Below are positions 57,214 through 64,000 of a DNA stretch of 64,000 nt, in pieces. Positions within the stretch are counted from its first letter, which is position 1; every line of letters starts with the position of its first letter. A program made the position numbers and the translations under genes. Under the pieces are notes generated by a model, which had not been told where the DNA came from, made no database searches, and saw only the letters and a program-made list of their open reading frames with translations. The stretch is from Bacteroidetes bacterium 2013_40CM_41_45 (GTDB taxonomy: Bacteria > Bacteroidota > Bacteroidia > AKYH767-A > 2013-40CM-41-45): the NCBI GenBank assembly GCA_002215675.1, contig NGFH01000005.1, positions 248,001 through 312,000 of the forward strand. The letters are read 5' to 3'.

Positions 57214-57933
57214 ATGAAACTCGATATCCTTGCCTTTGCCGCACATCCCGATGATGCTGAACTCGGATGTGGAGGAACACTTTTGCTCCACAAATCACTG
57301 GGAAAAAAAATCGGTATTGTTGATTTAACCAAAGGTGAAATGGGAACACGCGGCACTCCCGAAACCCGCATGCAGGAAGCAGAAGCGGCTTCGCAGGTTC
57401 TTAAACTTGACGTGCGCGAAAACCTTGGTTTTGCAGATTGCTTTTTCAGGAACGATATGGACCACCGCATGAAAGTGATTTCCGTTATCAGAAAATATCA
57501 GCCGGAAATTATTCTTGCAACTGCTGTGAGAGACCGCCACCCCGACCACGGCCGCGCTGCGCAGCTTGTTGCCGAAAGCAGCTTTCACGCTGCGCTTGTT
57601 AAAGTAGAAACATCTTCAAATGGCAAACCACAAAATGCATGGAAAATAAAAGCGCTCTATCATTACATACAAGACAGAAATATCAACCCCGATTTCGTTG
57701 TAGATATTTCCGGATGGATGGAAATAAAAATGGAAGCGGTTCGTTGTTTTAAATCGCAGTTTTATAATTCTTCCTCCCAAGAACCCGAAACACCTCTCAC
57801 CTCAAAGCATTTCCTGGAGAGAGCCGTTGAAAGCAGAAGCGCTGAATTGGGCAGAGGCGTAGGAGCCGCATTTGCCGAAGGTTTTACGGCGGCAAGAATT
57901 CCCGGAATAAAAGATTTGTTCAGTTTAATCTGA
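57214..57933 (+). CDS. bshB1: Bacillithiol biosynthesis deacetylase BshB1
   Basis: The 239-residue LmbE-like zinc hydrolase removes the acetyl group of GlcNAc-malate during bacillithiol synthesis. The zinc-binding AHPDDAELGCGG (His11, Asp14) and RHPDHGRAA (His112) motifs, KGEMGTRGTPETR and the closing FLERAVESRSAELGR mark BshB1. It implies that this organism makes bacillithiol; bshA and bshC must be elsewhere. It is a single gene, divergent from DUF4476. Confidence 0.93.
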   Translation: MKLDILAFAAHPDDAELGCGGTLLLHKSLGKKIGIVDLTKGEMGTRGTPETRMQEAEAASQVLKLDVRENLGFADCFFRNDMDHRMKVISVIRKYQPEIILATAVRDRHPDHGRAAQLVAESSFHAALVKVETSSNGKPQNAWKIKALYHYIQDRNINPDFVVDISGWMEIKMEAVRCFKSQFYNSSSQEPETPLTSKHFLERAVESRSAELGRGVGAAFAEGFTAARIPGIKDLFSLI

Positions 57934-58028
57934 TTTAAGTAATCTTTCATAGTTCGCTTGTAACTTCGCGGTTTCTTAATCTAATCATGGGGTTATTTTA
58001 GCTAACTTCGCATACAGACAAGAAATTG

Positions 58029-61000
58029 ATGCGGATACATTCTTTTTCTCCCGGGAAATTTTTCAATGTTGTATTGATTTTTATTTCCACGTTGCTCTTT
58101 ACGCAGCAGGTTAATGCACAGTTTTACAACGGCACGCAAATGCAGTTTGGCAAAAACCGTGTGCAATATGAAGACCGTTTCTGGTCGTTCTACAGATATA
58201 AAAATTTTGAGGCATACTATTATGTAGGCGGGCGCGAACTTGCTGAATACACAGGAAGTGTTGCCGGAAAAGATATTGAGGAAATTGAAAAGCTGTTTGA
58301 CTTTGCGCTGGAGGGAAAAATCCAGTACCTCATATACAACAAGCTTAGCGATGCAAAGCAAAGCAACATTGGGTTGCAGAACGAAGATGCGCAGAATAAC
58401 ATTGGCGGCTACACGCGCATCGTAGGCAATAAAGTGTTTATTTATTTTGAAGGCGACCATGAAAAATTTCACCGCATGATTCGCGCGGGCACAACCAAAG
58501 TGCTGCTCGATGAAATTATGTATGGTGGAGATGTGCGCGAGCGGCTCCAGAATGCAGCCCTTTTGTTTATGCCGGAATGGTATGAGAAGGGATTGATATC
58601 CTATATTTCTTTTCCATGGGATACAAAAATTGACGACCTGATGCGTGACGGAGTAGTCTCTAAAAAGATGCTGAAGCTTAACCGTCTCACCGGTGAGCAG
58701 GCCAGGATTGCCGGGCATTCCATGTGGAGGTATATCGTAGAAACATACGGAGAATCTTCTGTGTCTAACCTTCTTTACATGACGCGTCTCAATAGAAATA
58801 TCGAAAGCGGAATGCAGTTTGTTCTTGGCGTATCGCTCAATACACTTACCGAAAATTGGCAGGAATGGCTTCGTAACCAATATGAAGATATTGATAAAGA
58901 ACGCTCTGTCCCAGCAGGAAATCCTGTAATAAAGAAAACGAAAAAAGATATTTTATACACGCGTGTTCAAACAAGTCCTGATTCAAGATACACGGTATTT
59001 ATTATGAACGATTTAGGAAAGTATAAAATAAAAATAAGGGATAATCAGCAGCAGAAGACAAAGAAAATCTTAAAGAGCGGGTACCGTTCCTATATGTTCG
59101 AAACCGATGGGTCATTCCCGCTGGTAGCATGGCATCCGTCAGGAAGAATTATTGCCATCATACGTGAGCGAAAGGGCAAACTTTTACTCGGAACATATAC
59201 ACTGGCGACCAGAAAATATGAGGAGTCGCAACTATTCAATTTCGAAAAAGTGCTTGACTTTTCTTATTCCGATGACGGGCAACTGCTGGTGATGTCGGCT
59301 GTGCAGAAAGGACAGTCCGATATTTTTGTTTACAACCTGCGCACGCGAACCTATGAGCAAATTACCAAAGATGCTGCTGATGACATGAGCCCGCGCTTTT
59401 TTCGCAACGGAACAAAAATTATTTTCAGCTCGAACCGCAATAATGATACACTGAATGCGAAAGCAAAAACAGATACGGTTCTCCCGGGCAGCTATGATAT
59501 TTTTATGTATGACTATTCCACCAAAGACGACTTGCTGAAACGTGTTACGTCTACAACCAGCATTAACGAAATCAACCCGGTTGCTTATGATTCAATGACT
59601 ATCGCTTATCTCGCGGATAATAATGGAATTTATAACCGCTTTCTTGCGCGCATAGACAGCGTGATAAGCTTTATCGACACCACGGAGCATTACCGATACA
59701 TTATTGAAACACGTCAGCAAACAGATTATTACAGGAATATTTTATTTCAAGATGTTAACAGGTCCATGACAAAACTGAACGAGCTGGTTTTTGAAAACGG
59801 CAGGTACAAAATGTATACGTACGATTTGAAATCGTGGGACCAAACTTCAGCTGTTATACCTCTTAATACCGCGTTCAGAAATTCTTCCAACAAGGGCCTG
59901 GCTGCTAATCAAACAAACCCCGAAGTAATTCAGCCCAAAGAAGGCAAGAAGGAACAGCATGAAGAAATTTCTGAAACCGATACTTCGAAAATTGATATTA
60001 ACAATTATGTTTTCCAGAGCGAGTTTCCGAAATCAAAACGAAAAACGGAAGAGGCAGCCCAGGATACCGGTGAAAAAAATGTGTCTAACATTAAGTCAGA
60101 GCAACAGCCCGGCGATACAGCTAAAACAGCTCTAATAATTAAACCCAGAAATTACGAAACCTCTTTCACTGCCGATTACGTGGTGACCCAGGTAGATAAC
60201 GGTTTGCTGAATGAAACATACCAGCCGTTTATTCCCGGCGGTGGCGGTTATTATAACCCGGGGCTTAATGGATTTCTGAAGCTCGGCATCAGCGATTTGC
60301 TCGAGGATTTTAAAATCACCGGGGGTGTGCGCATTACTGCCGACCTGAACGGCTCTGAGTATTTTCTCAGTTACGAAAATTTAAAAAGGCGTCTTGATAA
60401 GCAATTGCTTTTTTATCGCGCCAGCCAGGTAAACAATGCCGGGTTATTTTATTACCGCTCAAAAACACACCAGGTTTTGTACCGCGTAAGCTGGCCTTTC
60501 AGCGAAGTGTCTTCTGTAAAAGGTACTATTTCATATCGAAACGACCGCCAGGTAATACTTTCCAGCGATGTAAATACACTCCTCACAGAGGATGAAAACA
60601 AGAACTGGATTGCACCCAAGCTCGAATATGTTTTCGACAACACTATTTCCAGGGGGCTTAACCTGTATAATGGAACGCGCTTAAAAGTTTTCGGAGAATA
60701 TTTTAAAAATGTTGATCAGAAAAAAACCGATATGTTTGTGTTTGGCGCGGATGTAAGACATTATCAGAAAATACACCGGCAAATTATCTGGGCCAACCGC
60801 ATAGCAGGAAGCGCTTCTTACGGAAGCCAGAAAATTATTTTTTATATGGGGGGAGTGGATAACTGGTTCAACCCTAAATTCGACCAGACTATTCCAATTG
60901 ATTTCAACCAGAATTATGCCTACCAGACTATTGCTACGCCTCTGCGTGGATTTGACCAGAACATACGCAACGGAAATAAGTTTGTGCTTGCAAATTCTGA

Positions 61001-61334
61001 AATCAGGATTCCGATATTCACGTATTTGCTTAACCGACCTGTACGCTCTGATTTCATCCGCAACTTCCAGGTGGTTGGCTTTGCCGATGCAGGAACGGCA
61101 TGGACCGGCCCCGACCCGTATGACACCAGCAATTCGCTGAACAATTCTGTAATTCCAAGCCCGCCTTACACCATTACTATTTATTACCAGCGCGAACCTA
61201 TCGTTGCCGGATACGGATTCGGGTTACGTTCCCGTGTGCTTGGCTACTTCATCCGCGCCGACTGGGCATGGGGATATGAAGATGGCAGGCAGCTTCCGCA
61301 GAAATTTTATTTTTCCTTCGCGCTGGATTTCTGA
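58029..61334 (+). CDS. Outer-membrane protein with peptidase-MA-like, beta-propeller and barrel regions
   Basis: The ATG at 58029 gives 1101 residues with a signal peptide (about 1-30). Residues 60-290 look like the peptidase-MA (gluzincin) fold: PEWYEKGLISYIS (182-194) matches the usual PxWxxEG segment, but the HExxH zinc motif is absent, the equivalent region reading RAGTTKVLLDE. Residues about 300-560 form a TolB/PD40-like propeller (YTRVQTSPDSRYTVF, WHPSGRIIAIIRE, NGTKIIFSSNRNND). A charged, low-complexity linker (620-680) leads to about 400 residues of beta-barrel-like repeats ending in FYFSFALDF, an outer-membrane C-terminal pattern. Function unknown. Confidence 0.75.
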   Translation: MRIHSFSPGKFFNVVLIFISTLLFTQQVNAQFYNGTQMQFGKNRVQYEDRFWSFYRYKNFEAYYYVGGRELAEYTGSVAGKDIEEIEKLFDFALEGKIQYLIYNKLSDAKQSNIGLQNEDAQNNIGGYTRIVGNKVFIYFEGDHEKFHRMIRAGTTKVLLDEIMYGGDVRERLQNAALLFMPEWYEKGLISYISFPWDTKIDDLMRDGVVSKKMLKLNRLTGEQARIAGHSMWRYIVETYGESSVSNLLYMTRLNRNIESGMQFVLGVSLNTLTENWQEWLRNQYEDIDKERSVPAGNPVIKKTKKDILYTRVQTSPDSRYTVFIMNDLGKYKIKIRDNQQQKTKKILKSGYRSYMFETDGSFPLVAWHPSGRIIAIIRERKGKLLLGTYTLATRKYEESQLFNFEKVLDFSYSDDGQLLVMSAVQKGQSDIFVYNLRTRTYEQITKDAADDMSPRFFRNGTKIIFSSNRNNDTLNAKAKTDTVLPGSYDIFMYDYSTKDDLLKRVTSTTSINEINPVAYDSMTIAYLADNNGIYNRFLARIDSVISFIDTTEHYRYIIETRQQTDYYRNILFQDVNRSMTKLNELVFENGRYKMYTYDLKSWDQTSAVIPLNTAFRNSSNKGLAANQTNPEVIQPKEGKKEQHEEISETDTSKIDINNYVFQSEFPKSKRKTEEAAQDTGEKNVSNIKSEQQPGDTAKTALIIKPRNYETSFTADYVVTQVDNGLLNETYQPFIPGGGGYYNPGLNGFLKLGISDLLEDFKITGGVRITADLNGSEYFLSYENLKRRLDKQLLFYRASQVNNAGLFYYRSKTHQVLYRVSWPFSEVSSVKGTISYRNDRQVILSSDVNTLLTEDENKNWIAPKLEYVFDNTISRGLNLYNGTRLKVFGEYFKNVDQKKTDMFVFGADVRHYQKIHRQIIWANRIAGSASYGSQKIIFYMGGVDNWFNPKFDQTIPIDFNQNYAYQTIATPLRGFDQNIRNGNKFVLANSEIRIPIFTYLLNRPVRSDFIRNFQVVGFADAGTAWTGPDPYDTSNSLNNSVIPSPPYTITIYYQREPIVAGYGFGLRSRVLGYFIRADWAWGYEDGRQLPQKFYFSFALDF

Positions 61335-61370
61335 TTTAGTCCGAACCTATTACTGATTACTATTGTTGCA

Positions 61371-61760
61371 ATGAAAAACACGTTAAACCAAAACAATATG
61401 ACATCTATATTCATCATCCTTGTCATCGGTATCATAGCCGGTGTCTTCAGCGGATTTATCGGTATCGGGGGAGGATTGGTTATCGTTCCGTGTCTTGTTT
61501 ACTTTTTCGGAATGACCCAACATGCAGCGCAGGGAACTTCACTCGCCATGATGCTGCCACCCATCGGAATTCTTGCCGTGCTTAACTACAACCAGAAAGG
61601 AATGGTCGACTGGAAAATTGCCGCCATCCTCTGCATTACTTTTCTCGCAGGAAGTTTTCTCGGCTCCAAAGCAGCCATTTCCCTGCCCGCTGATACGGTA
61701 AAAAAAATATTTGGTGTGGTAATTATTATTGTCGGCATTAAAATGATTCTTGAAAAATAA
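61371..61760 (+). CDS. TauE/SafE-family membrane protein of half length
   Basis: The 129-residue product matches one repeat of the TauE/SafE sulfite/sulfonate exporter family: GIIAGVFSGFIGIGGGLVIVP, TQHAAQGTSLAMMLPPIG and the closing VKKIFGVVIIIVGIKM. Full exporters have two such halves (about 250 residues), so this one would need to dimerise. The ATG at 61398 (MTSIF) is an alternative start. There is no frame break in the DNA after the stop that would restore a second half; the amidohydrolase follows after 3 bp. Half-size members do exist in Bacteroidota. Confidence 0.82.
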   Translation: MKNTLNQNNMTSIFIILVIGIIAGVFSGFIGIGGGLVIVPCLVYFFGMTQHAAQGTSLAMMLPPIGILAVLNYNQKGMVDWKIAAILCITFLAGSFLGSKAAISLPADTVKKIFGVVIIIVGIKMILEK

Positions 61761-61763
61761 TTT

Positions 61764-62963
61764 ATGTCTTCTCCATCGGTCAAAGAGAAAATCCAAAAAG
61801 CGGCTAAAGAATTTCTGCCCGAGATAACTTCCATAAGGCGGCACATCCATGCTCATCCTGAACTTTCATTCGAGGAACATAAAACTGTTGAATATGTGTC
61901 GGGACAGCTTACTTCATTTGAAATTACAAACCAAAAGCGCGCAGCAGGAACGGGCCTTGTTGCATTGCTCGAAGGAAAAAATCCCGGCAAGAAAACCATA
62001 GCGCTTCGCGCCGATATGGATGCGCTTCCAATCCAGGAAACAAACAATGTAGAATATCGGTCACAGAATAACGGTGTGATGCATGCATGCGGGCACGATG
62101 TGCATACTTCTTCGCTGCTGGGCGCTGCGAAAATTCTTTCGGGTTTAAAAAATGATTTTGAAGGAACCATAAAATTTATTTTCCAGCCGGCAGAAGAAAA
62201 ACTTCCCGGTGGCGCTTCGCTGATGATTAAAGATGGCGTTCTAAAAAATCCTGTGCCTCAAAGCATCATCGGGCAGCATGTGATGCCCCAGATTGTTACC
62301 GGCAAGGTGGGATTCCGCAGCGGACTGTACATGGCGTCTACAGATGAACTGTATGTTACTGTAAAAGGGCGGGGCGGACATGGCGCAATGCCTCATCTTA
62401 ACATTGACCCGGTGCTGATGGCTTCACAGATTATTGTCGCCCTGCAACAGGTGGTAAGCCGCATGGCGCAGCCCATTATGCCCAGTGTCCTTTCATTTGG
62501 AAAAGTAATTGCCAACGGCGCCACTAACGTGATTCCCGATGAAGTATATATGGAAGGAACCTTCCGCACATTTGATGAAACATGGCGCGCAACAGCGCAC
62601 AAAAAAATGAAAACTCTCGCAGAAAAAATTGCTGAAGGAATGGGCGGCTCCTGCGATTTTAAGATTGTGCGCGGTTATCCTGTTTTGAAGAATGATGCTC
62701 CTCTTACTGCCCGCATAAGAAACAGCGCAGAGAATTATATGGGCAAGGAAAATGTAACCGACCTTGATATGTGGATGGCTGCAGAAGATTTTGCATACTA
62801 TTCTCACGAAGCGCCTGCCTGCTTTTACCGTCTTGGCGTGCGCAATGAAAAGAAAGGAATCATTTCACCTGTTCACACGTCTACTTTTAATATTGATGAA
62901 GACGCCCTTGTTACCGGAATGGGATTGATGGCGTGGCTTGCTCTTGAGGAGTTGAATGTGTGA
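61764..62963 (+). CDS. M20-family amidohydrolase
   Basis: The 399-residue metallohydrolase has the M20/IAA-amidohydrolase pattern: RRHIHAHPELSFEEH, LRADMDALPIQE, MHACGHDVHTSSLLGA (Cys109, His111), the PAEEKLPGGA catalytic glutamates (144-145) and VHTSTFNIDEDAL for the last metal histidine. Such enzymes hydrolyse N-acyl amino acids or hippurate-like amides. Substrate cannot be fixed. It is 3 bp after the TauE-like gene and 15 bp before a DUF4249 lipoprotein, so the three are probably one transcript. Confidence 0.9.
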   Translation: MSSPSVKEKIQKAAKEFLPEITSIRRHIHAHPELSFEEHKTVEYVSGQLTSFEITNQKRAAGTGLVALLEGKNPGKKTIALRADMDALPIQETNNVEYRSQNNGVMHACGHDVHTSSLLGAAKILSGLKNDFEGTIKFIFQPAEEKLPGGASLMIKDGVLKNPVPQSIIGQHVMPQIVTGKVGFRSGLYMASTDELYVTVKGRGGHGAMPHLNIDPVLMASQIIVALQQVVSRMAQPIMPSVLSFGKVIANGATNVIPDEVYMEGTFRTFDETWRATAHKKMKTLAEKIAEGMGGSCDFKIVRGYPVLKNDAPLTARIRNSAENYMGKENVTDLDMWMAAEDFAYYSHEAPACFYRLGVRNEKKGIISPVHTSTFNIDEDALVTGMGLMAWLALEELNV

Positions 62964-62978
62964 TTATTAATTGAAGAA

Positions 62979-63845
62979 ATGAAATTATTTTTTAAGTCCA
63001 TATCATTTTTTGTTGTGTTGATTTTATTTTCGTGCGAGAAAAATATCACTGTAGACCTTCCCACGCCTGAACAAAAAATAGTTGTTGAAGGATATATCGA
63101 AACCGGGCAGAGAGCCATAGTAACTCTCACAAAAACCGCAGCATTTTTTGCACCTGTAGATTCGTCATCGCTTTTTAGCTACCTGGTAACAAACGCAGTG
63201 GTTACTGTTTCAGATGGAACAACCAGCGAGCAGCTTATTCTCACCATCGATACAAGCCAGTACATTCCTTTGGTTTATAAATCATCAACCCTGACGGGGC
63301 AGGAAGGAAAAACATACACGCTGACTGTAGTAGCTGACGGAAAAACATTAACCGCTGTAACCACCATCCCCCATGCTGTTCGGCTGGATAGTGTATGGTA
63401 TAAAGAGCAGGAAGGACACGACTCGCTTGGCTTTGCCTGGGCACACCTCACCGACCCTGATACCCTGGGAAATTGTTACCGCTGGTTGGCAAAACGGATT
63501 GGAAAAGACAAACGTTTTCTTGCTCCCATCGGCTCTGTTTTTGAAGATAAGTTTATCAACGGCAAATCGTTTGACTTTGCGTACAACCGCGGCTCTGAAC
63601 CCAACGCCTACGATAACAATACTGAAGATGGCTCGCGCGGATATTTTCACCAGGGCGATACCATTGCCGTAAAATTCTGCTCTATCGACCGCGCGCATTT
63701 TGATTTCTGGCGCATAGAAGAAGTGCAGGTGAGCAACAATGGAAATCCTTTTGCAGCCCCCGCCCCTATTCCAACGAACATTAAAGGAGGCATCGGTATC
63801 TGGGGCGGATATGCAGCTACATTTGATACGATTATTGCGCGGTAA
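62979..63845 (+). CDS. DUF4249 lipoprotein
   Basis: The 288-residue product has a lipoprotein signal (LFSC, Cys19) and matches DUF4249 with the early ITVDLPTPEQKIVVEGYIE, FFAPVDSSSLFSYLVTNAVVTVSDG and the later TLTVVADGKTLTAVTTIPH. These Bacteroidota lipoproteins are usually coupled to a TonB-dependent receptor in nutrient uptake loci. A gene with a signal peptide starts 51 bp downstream, but too little of it is visible to say whether it is that receptor. Function is not established. Confidence 0.85.
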   Translation: MKLFFKSISFFVVLILFSCEKNITVDLPTPEQKIVVEGYIETGQRAIVTLTKTAAFFAPVDSSSLFSYLVTNAVVTVSDGTTSEQLILTIDTSQYIPLVYKSSTLTGQEGKTYTLTVVADGKTLTAVTTIPHAVRLDSVWYKEQEGHDSLGFAWAHLTDPDTLGNCYRWLAKRIGKDKRFLAPIGSVFEDKFINGKSFDFAYNRGSEPNAYDNNTEDGSRGYFHQGDTIAVKFCSIDRAHFDFWRIEEVQVSNNGNPFAAPAPIPTNIKGGIGIWGGYAATFDTIIAR

Positions 63846-63896
63846 TACCAGAGTGATTATCCTGGTTTATTTACTTTTACTCCACTGGAAAAACTC

Positions 63897-64000
63897 ATGT
63901 GGCGCGTACGCATCATAATTCATTTCCTGTGTGCAGTTTTTATTTTTAATGGTACCACTGCTAATGCTCAGGATTCTTCATCTGTCGAGCAAGGTCATAT
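63897..64000 (+). CDS. Start of an exported protein, cut by window edge
   Basis: An ATG at 63897 opens a frame without a stop to the window end (34 residues). It encodes a signal peptide (WRVRIIIHFLCAVFIFNGTT, then ANAQ) and then a Ser-rich start DSSSV. Given the DUF4249 partner upstream, a TonB-dependent receptor is a natural guess, but no domain is visible yet. Confidence 0.6.
   Translation, partial: MWRVRIIIHFLCAVFIFNGTTANAQDSSSVEQGH

Overview
The window is chromosomal DNA from a member of the Bacteroidota. The evidence is a PorQ homologue, gldF and gldG, four large secreted proteins with type IX secretion (T9SS) C-terminal signals (two type A, two type B/gliding type), the lineage-typical families DUF4476, DUF4249, DUF4340 and BshB1, and promoter-like TTG-N18/19-TAnnTTTG elements in place of the sigma-70 consensus. 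Strong Shine-Dalgarno sites are generally not visible. Gene order resembles a free-living gliding or environmental lineage, but genus and order cannot be fixed from the sequence alone. Most of the window is densely packed core genome on both strands.

Layout. 1-6332 (minus strand): heptose-7-phosphate kinase (cut by the window edge), an aminotransferase, a periplasmic-binding-like lipoprotein, guaA, rnhB and pdhB. 6493-10862 (plus): a small membrane protein, an orphan LuxR-type response regulator and a 957-residue T9SS cargo with an HYR domain. 11006-16703 (plus): etfBA, a bifunctional-nuclease/UVR protein, a lipoprotein that looks frameshifted, thyA-folA and rarA. 16738-19332 (minus): a metallo-beta-lactamase-fold protein and an FAD-dependent oxidoreductase. 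19557-24948 (plus): three consecutive periplasmic folding genes (parvulin PPIases and a lipoprotein relative), then moxR. 25106-27027 (plus): a repeat-rich T9SS cargo and a pterin dehydratase. 27138-31974 (minus): gldF-gldG-DUF4340-dnaN. 32113-34896: a type B T9SS cargo. 34903-37607 (minus): a glycosyltransferase fusion and recR.

37608-41940 is an AT-rich accessory island. It holds a tiny lysine-rich protein, an unrecognised 148-residue protein, a tRNA-Arg-like gene with an abnormal anticodon arm, an IS1595-type transposase paired with a ribbon-helix-helix protein that share a candidate operator, and a GHKL-ATPase fused to a PD-(D/E)XK-like nuclease. The last is the best candidate here for a genome-defence gene. 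I cannot show that the island is a characterised or new system; the case is architecture plus context.

42041-45603 is a polysaccharide assembly operon (two Wzz-like proteins and an O-antigen ligase/polymerase). It is followed by suhB and lgt (minus), a 987-residue SprB/PKD-repeat T9SS cargo, pruA, an FtsB/DivIC-like protein, then the minus-strand genes rlmH, ispH, cmk and porQ, a DUF4476 protein, bshB1, a large propeller/barrel outer-membrane protein, a half-size TauE/SafE protein, an M20 amidohydrolase, a DUF4249 lipoprotein and the start of a further exported protein at the window end.

Functional themes: envelope export and folding (SurA-like PPIases, Lgt, PorQ and T9SS cargo), gliding (GldF/GldG with secreted type B proteins), surface glycans (heptose kinase, Wzz/Wzy, the glycosyltransferase fusion) and nucleotide/folate metabolism (guaA, thyA, folA, cmk). 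Short tandem-repeat sequences built from units such as ATTGCGG, GGAGT and AGTCATTGGTC sit in many intergenic gaps, often as inverted pairs at gene ends. In two places they run into coding sequence.
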